Positions 16,525 through 25,395 are shown, counted from the first letter of the stretch. The stretch: DNA of 64,000 nucleotides from Pseudoalteromonas rubra (GCF_000238295.3 NZ_AHCD03000035.1:248001-312000), one strand, 5' to 3'. Notes: generated by a model not told the origin, from the letters alone. Program-made: numbers and translations.

Positions 16525-18999
16525 TTATAAGTTTTCTTTAAACAACTTATAAATACGACGATATTCATCCAGCCAACTCGAAGGCTGCACAAAACCATGC
16601 GGCTCTACCGGGTAAATCGCTGTTTCATAGTTTTCCTTCTCCAGTTCAATCAGTCTTTGTACCAATCGAACGACATCCTGGAAAAACACATTGTCATCAA
16701 TCATGGGAGCATTGATTAACATAGGCTTCTTGAGGCCTTCAGCAAAATAAATCGGTGAACTGCGACGATATGCAATAGGATCATCCGCCGGACGATTTAG
16801 AATGTTAGACGTATAAGGGTCGTTATAATAAGCCCAATCTGTGACCGGTCTAAGTGCTGCCCCAGCCTGGAATAATTCAGGCTGTGTGAACAAAGCCATA
16901 AAGGTCATAAATCCACCATACGATCCGCCATAGGTGCCGACTGCGCCCTTATCGACATTGACGTTTTCAACCATCCAGTTTACGCCATCAGCCAAATCTT
17001 CAATTTCCGGCTTACCCATATGACGATAGATAGCCGTACGCCAGTCACGCCCGTATCCTTTTGATGCCCGGTAGTCCATGTCCATCACCACATACCCTTC
17101 ACTGGCAAGTAAAGAGTGAAACATAAATTCGCGGAAGTACACTGACCAGCCAAGATGAGAGTTTTGCAGATATCCCGCACCATGGTTAAAAATCACCGCT
17201 TTACGCGTATTGCCTTGTTCCCCTTCCTGATAATCTGCAGGATAGTAAACTTTCGCATAAATAGGTTGATCGGTATGGCTAGATGGTACCGCAACGACTT
17301 TAGGTGCAATGAGTTTTTTACTTAAAAACGCCTCTGATACTGTATTGGTAATTTGTTTTGCTTCACTACCAGGCTGTGCGTTTGCAATAAACAGCTCTGG
17401 AGGCATGACAATTTTTGAATGCGTCAACAAGAGTTTGCTCTCATCCGGACTCAATACATAATCTGTCATACCATCGAGATTGGTTAATGTTTCCAACTCA
17501 CCAGATTGCAAATTTACACGGTATATTTCGTAAATACCTGGGTGCTTTTTATTCGCTTTAAAATAGATGGCAGCGTTGTCCTTGGTGAGCGTCAGCTCTG
17601 AAACCTCGAACTTTCCTGCCGTTAATTGGGTCGCTTTCCCATTTAGGGGCTTGGTGTACAAATGGCTGTAACCTGACTCTTCAGACAGATAGTACAGCGT
17701 GTCTTTGTTATTTAGCCAGCCAAAATCATTGTGTGTATAGTTAACCCAAGCTTGGTCGTGCAGACGGTGCTGAGACACAAGTTTGTTGTTACTAAAGTCA
17801 ACGGTGGCAATCCAACGATCTTTGTTGTCCCAGGACTCAAGCATTACCGCAACTTCAGATCCCTGCGTATTCCATTGGATGGGAGATTGGTCCCAGCCCC
17901 AGTCAAGCATCAGCGTGATGTGACGTGGCGCTTTCTTGCTGTTGTAAGTTTTACCTTGTGCCTCTGCATTTTCTCTGCGGACTTCTGCCAGCACATCTTC
18001 GTCAAAACCAGGTAACGTATCGTATTCCAGTGATTGCTGCTGCTTGGTATTCAGGTCAATAAATATCAGTGTGTGTTTAATCGGTTTATTATCAGCGACG
18101 CGACTACGCGCCTTCACCGGGTCGATGTTACCATCCTGTGTAACATAGTTTGGCATGATATCCTGAGCACTACGTTCAGGTATATTTTTGGTCGTGGCGA
18201 CTATCAGTTTATCACCAGCCGGAGACAAACTACTCTCTACGATGCGCTGGTCTTTGCCCAGGTAAAAGAGATTATTATCTAAGGTGCTATTTTGATCTAC
18301 TAACGCTTTTTTGCGGCTCTGTGCATCTTTGGCGTTCTTGTGCTGCAGTGCGACATAGCCAATCAACCGATGCTGTTCTTGCGCAATATAACTGGTTGGT
18401 TCAGTGACGCCCGGCGGTGCATCTTCAACTATCAAATTAGCCAGCTCAGTCGTCAGGCCAGTGTTAAGGTCTATCGCATAAAACGTATTGTCTGCAAGAT
18501 ACGCAAGTTGTCCTGAAATCAAAAACTGAAGTTGTTGAGCGCTTTGACTTGATCTGGTCAACTGTCGTACCTGATTACTGCTGATATCTTTAACGAACAC
18601 ATTTCCTGCAAAGACATAAGCCTGTAACTTACCATCATGTGAATAAACAGCATCATCCGCACCTACCTGGTGTTTGTCAGATAAGTTTACCTGCTCGATT
18701 CCTTGTCCATCGTACTTAAACGTGTCTCTTAATTTGCTCCCTGATTGTTTTTGCTTGAACAAAACAGATTGGCTATCTGCACTCCAAAAACCGCCTTCGG
18801 GCTTTCTGCCAAGCCAGTCTGGATCAGCCATAGCTTGTTCCAGAGTAATCGCCTGAGAGCCTGTTGCTTCGACAGTGGTTGCTACAGTTGCTGGAGACGT
18901 GATTTGAGAGTCTTGATTATTATTACTGTTTTGTGTGACCTGACATCCAGCTAAAAATAACGCGGATGCTACGGCGAGAGAAGTAAGAGATTGTTTCAT
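16525..18999 (-). CDS. S9 family prolyl oligopeptidase, lipoprotein
   Basis: 824 residues. The start MKQSLTSLAVASALFLAGCQ is a lipoprotein signal with lipobox LAGC, so the enzyme is membrane-anchored, facing the periplasm. An N-terminal beta-propeller region (about 50-560) precedes an alpha/beta-hydrolase domain with Ser693 in GGSYGG, an acidic DDNV segment and His801 in PHGF. It resembles bacterial dipeptidyl-peptidase/acylaminoacyl-peptidase proteins that release dipeptides or process oligopeptides. The usual HG before the acidic segment is replaced (NAPMIDDNV), a minor oddity. Confidence 0.93.
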   Translation of the reverse strand: MKQSLTSLAVASALFLAGCQVTQNSNNNQDSQITSPATVATTVEATGSQAITLEQAMADPDWLGRKPEGGFWSADSQSVLFKQKQSGSKLRDTFKYDGQGIEQVNLSDKHQVGADDAVYSHDGKLQAYVFAGNVFVKDISSNQVRQLTRSSQSAQQLQFLISGQLAYLADNTFYAIDLNTGLTTELANLIVEDAPPGVTEPTSYIAQEQHRLIGYVALQHKNAKDAQSRKKALVDQNSTLDNNLFYLGKDQRIVESSLSPAGDKLIVATTKNIPERSAQDIMPNYVTQDGNIDPVKARSRVADNKPIKHTLIFIDLNTKQQQSLEYDTLPGFDEDVLAEVRRENAEAQGKTYNSKKAPRHITLMLDWGWDQSPIQWNTQGSEVAVMLESWDNKDRWIATVDFSNNKLVSQHRLHDQAWVNYTHNDFGWLNNKDTLYYLSEESGYSHLYTKPLNGKATQLTAGKFEVSELTLTKDNAAIYFKANKKHPGIYEIYRVNLQSGELETLTNLDGMTDYVLSPDESKLLLTHSKIVMPPELFIANAQPGSEAKQITNTVSEAFLSKKLIAPKVVAVPSSHTDQPIYAKVYYPADYQEGEQGNTRKAVIFNHGAGYLQNSHLGWSVYFREFMFHSLLASEGYVVMDMDYRASKGYGRDWRTAIYRHMGKPEIEDLADGVNWMVENVNVDKGAVGTYGGSYGGFMTFMALFTQPELFQAGAALRPVTDWAYYNDPYTSNILNRPADDPIAYRRSSPIYFAEGLKKPMLINAPMIDDNVFFQDVVRLVQRLIELEKENYETAIYPVEPHGFVQPSSWLDEYRRIYKLFKENL

Positions 19000-19322
19000 T
19001 TTATGAATTATCTAAAATTGCAATTGAAGCCTAATTTAAGCAAATGAAACCGGATAATTCGAACAATTTTAGATAAACAACCAGACAGAGCGTTTATTGC
19101 AAAAAAAAGGCCAGTAAAGCTACTGGCCAAATACTCTCTGCGCTCACATAGTCGTTGATGGACAACGAGTATGAAATGAGGCCTATCCACGCCTCATAAA
19201 AGTAGACCTGCGAGTGACAGAATAAGTTCCAAAAAAATTCATTTTTTTTATTTTTTTTGTAATACCCTGATCTACCTTAGGGTATTGACCCTGTAGTACT
19301 TCATTTGCAAAGCCTGTGTCCT
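19000..19322. other. Gene-free spacer, S9 peptidase to transporter gene
   Basis: No convincing gene. It holds the strong minus-strand terminator at 19109-19128 and two further short inverted repeats, TGAGGC/GCCTCA near 19177-19196 and AATACCCT/AGGGTATT near 19260-19286, next to an A/T-rich run. The left part must hold the S9 peptidase promoter. Confidence 0.5.
19109..19128 (-). terminator. Intrinsic terminator, minus strand
   Basis: GGCCAGTA/TACTGGCC perfect 8-bp stem with AAGC loop, followed on the minus strand by eight T residues. It ends transcription from the YeiH-type transporter gene about 195 bases after its stop. Confidence 0.88.
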
Positions 19323-20264
19323 TTAAAGTGTGATCAGCCCATCCAAAATCAGTAGCAGCATAACGCCACTGACGATAAACCATAGTATCGATGCCATAGC
19401 GAACGGTCGCCAGCCGCTTTGACGCAACATTGCCATAGAAACACCACTCCCTATCAGAAATAAACTCGCAACCAATACTGACTTAGCACCACTATAAAGT
19501 ACGGACCACACAGGCTGGTAGTGTGGCAACCAGGTGTTGATCATTGCCGCGGCTATGAAGCCGATGATGAACAAAGGAATACTGGCTTTTTCAGAAGAGC
19601 GCCAGAACACACCTGCCATAGCAGCATAAGGCACGATCCACATCGCCCTGGTAAGTTTAATCGTTGTTGCCATCGTAAGAGCAACAGGTCCATACACCGA
19701 AGCTGCTGCAACCACACTGCTGGTATCGTGTATCGCCAGTGCACTCCATAAAGCAAATTGATTCTCTGAAAGCGAGAAATAATGCCCAAGCCAGGGGAAA
19801 ATGAGCAGGCCAAGCGCATTTAAAGCGAAAATTACACTCAGTGAAATGGCGATTTCATCCTGTCTGGCTTTAATCACCGGGGCCATAGCAGCAATCGCAC
19901 TGCCACCGCAAATTGCAGTGCCAAATGAGATCAGCGTGCCTGTATTGCGGTTTAGCCGAAACACTTGACTAAGAATTTCGCCCAAACCTATCGTTGCTGT
20001 AATACTGATGATGGTTAATACCAGAGAGCTCCGTCCGACAGCGAGTACTTCTTCGATATTAACGTTAAACCCCAAGCCAATGACGGCAAGCTTCAGTAAC
20101 CACTTTGATGCATTGTTGGATAAATCAGGTAACGGATTACCCAATATAAGTGCAAACCCAAGTCCGATGAACAGTGCTGATGAGGCGCTGGCAAATGGCG
20201 ATAGCGCAAATAAGAAGGTGAATAAAAATAAAGCTTTGTGGAAGCCTGGTCGTTCTAATAACAT
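19323..20264 (-). CDS. YeiH-family putative sulfate exporter
   Basis: 313 residues, about ten membrane helices. Family hallmarks: LIGLGFALILGNPLPD, LKLAVIGLGFNVNIEEVL, SFGTAICGGSAIAAMAPVI and ALAIHDTSSVVAAASVYG. The family (E. coli YeiH, PSE-type UPF0324) is annotated as a putative sulfate exporter, but the substrate is poorly supported. It follows purK in the same direction, separated by a hairpin at 20297-20325, so it may be partly read from the pur promoter. Confidence 0.87.
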   Translation of the reverse strand: MLLERPGFHKALFLFTFLFALSPFASASSALFIGLGFALILGNPLPDLSNNASKWLLKLAVIGLGFNVNIEEVLAVGRSSLVLTIISITATIGLGEILSQVFRLNRNTGTLISFGTAICGGSAIAAMAPVIKARQDEIAISLSVIFALNALGLLIFPWLGHYFSLSENQFALWSALAIHDTSSVVAAASVYGPVALTMATTIKLTRAMWIVPYAAMAGVFWRSSEKASIPLFIIGFIAAAMINTWLPHYQPVWSVLYSGAKSVLVASLFLIGSGVSMAMLRQSGWRPFAMASILWFIVSGVMLLLILDGLITL

Positions 20265-20296
20265 ATATCCGCTCGCACCCAGTCACCAGATAAAAT

Positions 20297-20325
20297 TGCG
20301 CCGGATTGTTATAATCACCGGCGCA
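20297..20325 (-). terminator. Hairpin downstream of purK
   Basis: TGCGCCGG/CCGGCGCA perfect 8-bp stem with a 13-base loop, just after the purK stop and before the YeiH-type gene. No T-run; may be an attenuating or mRNA-stabilising hairpin. Confidence 0.45.
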
Positions 20326-20332
20326 GTTAGCC

Positions 20333-21481
20333 CTAGTTGAGGATTAGAGCATGGCTTGTCTCAGCTATCCCAGGGTAAGCTGAATCAGGGAGTATCTCAG
20401 CCAAGTCAGCTAGGCGCTCGCCAAGCTCGTGTAAGCTGTTAGCTGACACGTTGATATGACCCATTTTTCTGCCTGGTTTTGCGGTTTTTCCATACCAGTG
20501 GCTGGTTACACCAGGGATCTGCAACACGTCATTTGGAATGTTTTCCTGGCCCAACACGTTGATCATGGCTGTTGGCCTGATCAGAGTGGTATCACCTACA
20601 GGTAGCCCTGCGATGGCGCGGATATGGTTTTCAAACTGACTGACGTGACAACCTTGTTGTGTCCAGTGTCCTGAGTTATGCACCCGCGGTGCTATTTCAT
20701 TTACCAATAGCGTGCCGTTGACATCAAAAAACTCAATCGCCAGCACGCCAACATAATTAAGTTCGCTGGCTAATGCTGAGAATGCCGATTCTGCCTGAGC
20801 CTGAATTGTCGATTTTTCTTTGCCTGCGACAGATAGTGTTAGCACACCGTCGGTATGTTGATTTTCTGTCAACGGATAAATGCGACATTGACCACTGCGA
20901 TCTCGCACCCCAATGATTGACACTTCACGGTCGAATGGGATCATTTGTTCAGCGATAATGGCATGAGGTGCAGCTTCGGTCCCGGCTGCTAAAAATTCAG
21001 ACATTTCCTGCCAGATAGTCTCAACTTCATCATCATGTTTTACACGCCATTGGCCTTTGCCGTCATAGCCGGCCTGGCATGTTTTAACGACAAGCGGTTT
21101 ACCCAGTTTTTCAATTGCTGCCAGAAAGTGTGCTTTTTCAGTGATCAACGCATATGGGGCACAGGCTACCTGGGCTTTTTCAAGCAAGGCTTTTTCTTTA
21201 GCCCGGTCGCCACCGGTCAGTATGGCTTCGGCTCCTGGATAAAATTTACCCGTTTGCTGACATACCGACAAAATATCCGCCGGGATATGCTCGAACTCTG
21301 CGGTAATCGCATCGACATCCGCAATTGCTTGCTCAAGTGTTGCGCTGTGGGCTTCGAACGTTACCGGGTTAATAATTTGCTGAGTCGCGACATCATATGC
21401 AGAGACTTGTATATCTAAGTGCGTAGCAGACAAACTCATCATGCGAGCTAACTGGCCTGCGCCTAAAACTAATACTTTCAT
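20333..21481 (-). CDS. purK: 5-(carboxyamino)imidazole ribonucleotide synthase PurK
   Basis: 382 residues, full-length ATP-grasp enzyme that carboxylates AIR to N5-CAIR with ATP and bicarbonate in de novo purine synthesis. N-terminal VLGAGQLARMMSLSA, then KPLVVKTCQAGYDGKGQW, FDREVSIIGVRD, and the C-terminal metal site VNEIAPRVHNSGHWTQ are characteristic. It follows purE with a 2-base gap, so the two are co-translated. Confidence 0.96.
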   Translation of the reverse strand: MKVLVLGAGQLARMMSLSATHLDIQVSAYDVATQQIINPVTFEAHSATLEQAIADVDAITAEFEHIPADILSVCQQTGKFYPGAEAILTGGDRAKEKALLEKAQVACAPYALITEKAHFLAAIEKLGKPLVVKTCQAGYDGKGQWRVKHDDEVETIWQEMSEFLAAGTEAAPHAIIAEQMIPFDREVSIIGVRDRSGQCRIYPLTENQHTDGVLTLSVAGKEKSTIQAQAESAFSALASELNYVGVLAIEFFDVNGTLLVNEIAPRVHNSGHWTQQGCHVSQFENHIRAIAGLPVGDTTLIRPTAMINVLGQENIPNDVLQIPGVTSHWYGKTAKPGRKMGHINVSANSLHELGERLADLAEILPDSAYPGIAETSHALILN

Positions 21482-21483
21482 TA

Positions 21484-21966
21484 CTACTCTGCTGGGTTAG
21501 GGTTAGCCAGAACGGTTTCAGTTTGTGCCTTTCGGAACGCTTCTACTTTGTCGAAAATTTCTGGTTGTTGGCAACCCAATATTTGAGCTGCGAGCAGCCC
21601 TGCATTTGCCGCACCAGCATCACCAATAGCAAGCGTACCGACAGCGACGCCTTTAGGCATTTGGCAGATAGACAACAAGGAATCTACACCATTCAGCGTT
21701 TTCGATTTCACAGGCACACCTAACACAGGGAGGCTGGTAAACGCAGCGGCCATTCCAGGCAAATGTGCAGCACCACCGGCACCTGCAATAATAACTTTAA
21801 TGCCCCGCTCTGCCGCTGAGGAAGCGTAGTCAGCTAACAACTGTGGTGTACGGTGCGCAGAAACAACTTTTGTTTCATATTCAATACCGAACTTATCGAG
21901 CATGTCTGCTGCGTGTTGCATTGTAGGCCAATCGGACTTGGAGCCCATAATGATGCCAACCGTCAT
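21484..21966 (-). CDS. purE: N5-CAIR mutase PurE
   Basis: 160 residues, class I PurE, which converts N5-CAIR to CAIR. The N-terminal VGIIMGSKSDWPTM motif, the conserved histidine in VSAHRTP, and AGAGGAAHLPGMAA are all present. First gene of the purEK operon. A GAGGAAT ribosome site precedes the ATG at 21966. Confidence 0.97.
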   Translation of the reverse strand: MTVGIIMGSKSDWPTMQHAADMLDKFGIEYETKVVSAHRTPQLLADYASSAAERGIKVIIAGAGGAAHLPGMAAAFTSLPVLGVPVKSKTLNGVDSLLSICQMPKGVAVGTLAIGDAGAANAGLLAAQILGCQQPEIFDKVEAFRKAQTETVLANPNPAE

Positions 21967-21997
21967 AATTATTCCTCAGTTTAAATTGAACGATTTA

Positions 21998-22040
21998 GGC
22001 GCAGTTTTTTGGGGTATGCGCCAACTTCAGGCGTATTATA
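21998..22040 (-). promoter_or_regulatory. purE promoter -10 and leader hairpin
   Basis: On the minus strand a TATAAT at 22035-22040 would start transcription near 22028. The first transcribed bases form a GGCGCA/TGCGCC hairpin (21998-22022, 13-base loop). The -35 box is weak and I find no convincing PurR operator. The hairpin may stabilise the 5' end or affect regulation. Confidence 0.4.
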
Positions 22041-22077
22041 CCCAAGTGACGCGGCAAAGCGAATCGACATTTCCATA

Positions 22078-22296
22078 CTAAATAGATTCGCCAGGCTGAC
22101 CCTCCTGTACTTCAATCTCGGATTGCCCAACTTGCGCTTGGCGCCAATGATAGAAAAATGCATCAGGGCCTAAAATCAAAAAGAGTAAAGCTAACCCGCC
22201 CGGGATCAGCACAGCTTTAAGCACCGGGCCAAGCACATAACTGTAGAACATAATGAAAGGGATAAATAAAACATAACCAATAATTCGCTGCAACAT
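22078..22296 (-). CDS. Small inner-membrane protein under TetR-type operators
   Basis: 72 residues: two membrane helices (about 5-24 and 29-47) and a short acidic tail rich in Glu and Gln (GQSEIEVQEGQPGESI). I recognise no family. The expression signals are strong: TAAGGAGG ribosome site 4-5 bases before the ATG at 22296, and a promoter with a perfect TTGACA box overlaid by two palindromes. It is divergent from a TetR gene. Likely a stress- or ligand-inducible membrane protein. Confidence 0.7.
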   Translation of the reverse strand: MLQRIIGYVLFIPFIMFYSYVLGPVLKAVLIPGGLALLFLILGPDAFFYHWRQAQVGQSEIEVQEGQPGESI

Positions 22297-22315
22297 ATAA
22301 CCTCCTTACCATTAA

Positions 22316-22358
22316 TTGAGCGCGCTCACATTTTTAATTGAGCACGCTCAATTGTCAA
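22316..22358 (-). promoter_or_regulatory. Promoter with tandem TetR-type operators
   Basis: Minus-strand -35 TTGACA (22353-22358) and -10 AAAAAT (22330-22335) are 17 bases apart. A palindrome AATTGAGCACGCTCAATT (22336-22353) fills the spacer and its near copy TTGAGCGCGCTCA (22316-22328) covers the start of transcription. Start-to-start spacing is 22 bp, two helical turns, so two repressor dimers would sit on the same DNA face. Confidence 0.75.
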
Positions 22359-22497
22359 GACCAAACGGGTGCAAACACTGCTAATATACGAGAAAGTGCT
22401 GTTCTGTTGCGCTGAAGTGGCAACTTTCATAGTTGTTTAAAATCGACTAACGTGCTGATTAAGCTACGGTTGTTTATGCATGGGAGGTCAATTATCA

Positions 22498-22506
22498 TGG
22501 TATAAT
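22498..22506 (+). promoter_or_regulatory. Extended -10 promoter of TetR gene
   Basis: TGGTATAAT is a consensus extended -10 (TGnTATAAT) 27 bases before the TetR start; no good -35 is visible, as expected for this class. The palindromes at 22316-22353 are about 150 bases away, so they probably do not repress this promoter directly. Confidence 0.5.
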
Positions 22507-22532
22507 ACTGAAAAGCATGACGTAGAAACGCA

Positions 22533-23054
22533 ATGAAGAAAAGTGAAAAAACAAAACAGTTAATTCTGGATGAAAGCTGGCAACTGTTTATTGCACATGG
22601 CTACCAGGAGACCTCTACTCGCCAAATAGCCAAAGCGGCGGGTATCGCAGTGGGGACTGTTTTCAGCCACTTCCCAAGTAAAGTGGATATTTTAAAAACG
22701 GCAATGCACCAGCGTATCGATGCGGTAATAGAAAATGCCATCAGTACGGACAAACATCATTCTGCCAGACTTAAATTACGCCACTATGCCAGCCACTTGT
22801 TCGATTTCTATTTGCAACACCGTGAATTCAGTCAGGCACTACTCACCGATTTGCTTTGGCATCAGGCCTATTTTGCCGATCAGATATCGGCCTTTAAAGC
22901 GCTCCTTTTTGCAGAGCAAGAGTATGACGAAATAAAAGCAACTGTGATGATGGACTGCTACTTTATGACCCTGCTCCAGGGCTTGGCCGATCCCGCCTCC
23001 TGTAAAGATAGTATGCTGCGGCTTCTTACGAATAAGCTAACTTTGTTGTACTAA
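22533..23054 (+). CDS. TetR-family transcriptional regulator
   Basis: 173 residues, short for the family. The N-terminal helix-turn-helix is clear: LFIAHGYQETSTRQIAKAAG followed by VGTVFSHFPSKVDILKTAM. The C-terminal ligand domain (about 60-173) is not assigned to a subfamily. The gene is divergent from the small membrane protein gene at 22078-22296 and is the natural candidate to bind the two TTGAGC palindromes in that promoter. Ligand unknown. Confidence 0.87.
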   Translation: MKKSEKTKQLILDESWQLFIAHGYQETSTRQIAKAAGIAVGTVFSHFPSKVDILKTAMHQRIDAVIENAISTDKHHSARLKLRHYASHLFDFYLQHREFSQALLTDLLWHQAYFADQISAFKALLFAEQEYDEIKATVMMDCYFMTLLQGLADPASCKDSMLRLLTNKLTLLY

Positions 23055-23093
23055 TGAAGCCGTATGATGTGTTCTGCATTTGAGAAAAATAAA

Positions 23094-23116
23094 GGCAGAG
23101 CAAACTAAGCCCTGCC
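23094..23116 (-). terminator. Terminator of PepSY operon
   Basis: GGCAGAGC/GCCCTGCC imperfect stem, 7-base loop, followed on the minus strand by TTTATTTTT. It lies 9 bases after the PepSY gene stop. Confidence 0.7.
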
Positions 23117-23124
23117 GTTATCAC

Positions 23125-24738
23125 TTAACTGTGTTTAACAGTCAGTTCAGACGTATTCGCTCTGCTTTTTGGTAGATACCAGAGGCTACCAGGCTCATTA
23201 TTGGCAGCTCTGCGCTCTACAGATACAGACATAAACCAAAACAAACATCCAAACAAGAGCGCAACGCACTCCACCATCAAAGTCCCCAGACTATCCGGCG
23301 TCCACAAGTTTAATGCAGGAGCCGTGGCAGCCAGTACCGAGGTGATGGGTATCGCAACACACAATAGTGCCAGCACTTTCAAACCGTTAATCGCTGTTTT
23401 GGCAGGTCCATAAACAAAGGCACTTACCAGCACACATGCAAAACACGCATAGTAAACAAACATATAGGCCTGATTAATATTCACTGGTGCCAGTGTCAGC
23501 CATTTATTGCTTGCAAATACAGCTGCGATACCAATCATTGCTCCAAGGCTTACACCTACGGTCAGCGCGCCCATGACACGATAAGAACGCCGCTGTACAG
23601 TGCCCTTTTGTCGTCTTTTTTCTAACCAGAGAATGTTACCCGAATAGAACAAACAGGCACCCGCCATTCCCATGAAAAAATACGCCCAGCGAACAAGGTC
23701 ACCACCATAACTACCAAAGTGCAAACTGAAGAAACTTGATACAATCCTCGCCCAGATCGTTTGTTCTGGGTTTGCAACGCTGGAAGACGCCACCTCAAGT
23801 GTATAAGGGTTTATAAAGATAAAGTCGTGCAGCGCCCCTCTGGCCACTTCTGCGTCATTAACGACATCAATGGTCGCAAAAGCAGTAGGCTTATTGAGGT
23901 TGTTAAGTTTAATCTGAACGACCTGATAGCCTGGAGCATGAGATTCCGCCGCTGCAATCAACTCACTCACCTTAGGTAAATCAGCAATATTGCGTTCAAT
24001 TTGTGAAGGAGGATTGCGAGGGAAAAGAGGTTTATCACCGTACAACTGAGCAAGCCCACCATACAGCAAATCATGGAAAGCAAATACGAACACCGTAAAT
24101 GCAATCACAACGTGAAATGGTAAACTGGCAATACCCAGCAAATTATGCCCATCCAGCCAGAACCGTTTTCTTTCTCCTTGGTTACGAACAGCAAGGAATC
24201 GCTTTACTAATGTGGGTAACAGAAATATCACGCCCGACACCAAAGCCAGGAAGTACAAACCGGCAGCAATGCCCAGTACGAAGACGCCAGCCTGAGTATG
24301 GCCAATTTCACCTCCGATGCCTGCAGTTCGGTGCAGCATATCCAGTAACGCAGATAAAGTATTGACGGGAACCAGTTCAGTAACCAGCTGGTTATTTTCA
24401 TCCAAGGTTGCATGCCAGCGAATATCATCCAGCCTCAGCCCCCGTGTCGACCCCTGTTCATACCAGCTTACCGGCGAGAGTGCTTCATTAAAATGCAAGC
24501 TGACACTGTCTATAGCTTTAGGGTGCGTTTGTAAAACCGTTTCCAATAGTACATCGTAACGCTCAGATTCAATTGAATTCATCTGATGTTTTGTCGGCGT
24601 CGCCCAACGGTCAATCTCAGGCGCAAACATCACCAAAGCACCCGCAAAGAAACCGATAAACAGTAATAAACTGGAAGTGATCCCCGTCCAGGTGTGCAAA
24701 CTCTGGTAAGTTCTCAGAATATCCGCTCTTACCTTCAT
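23125..24738 (-). CDS. PepSY-associated transmembrane protein, iron-uptake type
   Basis: 537 residues from the ATG at 24738 (MKVRADILRTYQSLHTWTG), which overlaps the preceding stop as ATGA; the longer in-frame start runs into that gene. It has the PepSY_TM pattern: first helix after LHTWTGI, a large periplasmic loop, histidine-bearing helices (FWLDGHNLLGIASLPFHVVI), and further helices at the C-terminus. Related proteins reduce ferric siderophores at the inner membrane. The operon with two small membrane proteins and a Fur-like box at 25352 supports an iron-related role. Confidence 0.85.
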   Translation of the reverse strand: MKVRADILRTYQSLHTWTGITSSLLLFIGFFAGALVMFAPEIDRWATPTKHQMNSIESERYDVLLETVLQTHPKAIDSVSLHFNEALSPVSWYEQGSTRGLRLDDIRWHATLDENNQLVTELVPVNTLSALLDMLHRTAGIGGEIGHTQAGVFVLGIAAGLYFLALVSGVIFLLPTLVKRFLAVRNQGERKRFWLDGHNLLGIASLPFHVVIAFTVFVFAFHDLLYGGLAQLYGDKPLFPRNPPSQIERNIADLPKVSELIAAAESHAPGYQVVQIKLNNLNKPTAFATIDVVNDAEVARGALHDFIFINPYTLEVASSSVANPEQTIWARIVSSFFSLHFGSYGGDLVRWAYFFMGMAGACLFYSGNILWLEKRRQKGTVQRRSYRVMGALTVGVSLGAMIGIAAVFASNKWLTLAPVNINQAYMFVYYACFACVLVSAFVYGPAKTAINGLKVLALLCVAIPITSVLAATAPALNLWTPDSLGTLMVECVALLFGCLFWFMSVSVERRAANNEPGSLWYLPKSRANTSELTVKHS

Positions 24739-25046
24739 GACACTCCCCTTAATATCGCTAATACGGCAAAGCACGCAGCACTGACTGACAACAGGTAAAA
24801 CCAAGCCTGAGCACCGCTTCTGAACATGTAAGTAAAACTCAGAGCCAACAACCAAATTGGCACACTCAGCCACATGTTAAACTGAGTTCGCCACAATAAT
24901 TCAGTGTTACTAATAGAGGACGTCAACCCTGACGGACCAAACCAGGCGAACAGTCCGACGATAGAGAAACTTAATAATCCGCCTCCAATAACACCAGCCA
25001 GCGTTTTACTAAACCAATCAGCTTGTATCGGTGTATAGTTTTTCAT
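24735..25046 (-). CDS. Small iron-uptake-associated membrane protein (DUF3649-like)
   Basis: 103 residues with three membrane helices; the start includes FSKTLAGVIGGGLLSFSIVGLFAW. In gammaproteobacterial PepSY operons the middle gene is usually a DUF3649-type protein, and size and position fit. The start overlaps the previous stop by one base (TAATG at 25044-25048) and its own stop overlaps the PepSY start, so the three genes are translationally coupled. Family assignment rests on context as much as sequence. Confidence 0.68.
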   Translation of the reverse strand: MKNYTPIQADWFSKTLAGVIGGGLLSFSIVGLFAWFGPSGLTSSISNTELLWRTQFNMWLSVPIWLLALSFTYMFRSGAQAWFYLLSVSAACFAVLAILRGVS

Positions 25047-25300
25047 TATTTATCTCTCACCATCAAAACCAAAAACGGAATAAACATAAGCGATAACATA
25101 ATCACCATTAAGCAGATAAACAGGCTAACAGGTAAACTCATACCGTTATAAAAGCCAGCCAATGCGACTATGAATAGGAAATATGCGAGGATACGCCAAC
25201 GACTGTTAATGTGTTTTTTTCGCCAACGCTGGTTCTTGTTGCTGAGATAAATTACAGAGGACCCTGCGATGAGCGCAAAGACCAATATAGAAGTAAGCAC
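25046..25300 (-). CDS. Small membrane protein, first gene of PepSY operon (DUF3325-like)
   Basis: 84 residues with three hydrophobic segments and a basic loop NKNQRWRKKHINSRWR after the first. This layout resembles DUF3325 proteins that precede DUF3649 and PepSY_TM genes. No catalytic motif. It begins the operon, with a minus-strand TATAAT and a Fur-like box 40-70 bases upstream. Confidence 0.65.
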   Translation of the reverse strand: MLTSILVFALIAGSSVIYLSNKNQRWRKKHINSRWRILAYFLFIVALAGFYNGMSLPVSLFICLMVIMLSLMFIPFLVLMVRDK

Positions 25301-25338
25301 TTTTCACTCCCTGTCATAACGTGAAGATCATCCTGTAC

Positions 25339-25370
25339 ATTATACACAAACAGTATTGATAATCACTACT
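25339..25370 (-). promoter_or_regulatory. Fur-like box and -10 of PepSY operon
   Basis: Minus-strand TATAAT at 25339-25344. AGTATTGATAATCACTACT (25352-25370) matches the 19-bp Fur consensus at 13 positions, including the central TGATAATCA. It overlaps the -35 region, so iron-loaded Fur would block the promoter. Confidence 0.6.
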
Positions 25371-25395
25371 ATTTACTTTTGTATGCATTCTGTTG

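Noticed and set aside
19008..19383. Two small minus-strand reading frames between the S9 peptidase and YeiH-type genes
   Set aside because: They span a terminator and overlap the 3' end of the transporter gene, with no ribosome sites and no protein-like composition.
21967..22077. Purine riboswitch or PurR operator upstream of purE
   Set aside because: The leader is too short and lacks the three-way junction core; no sequence matches the PurR palindrome well.
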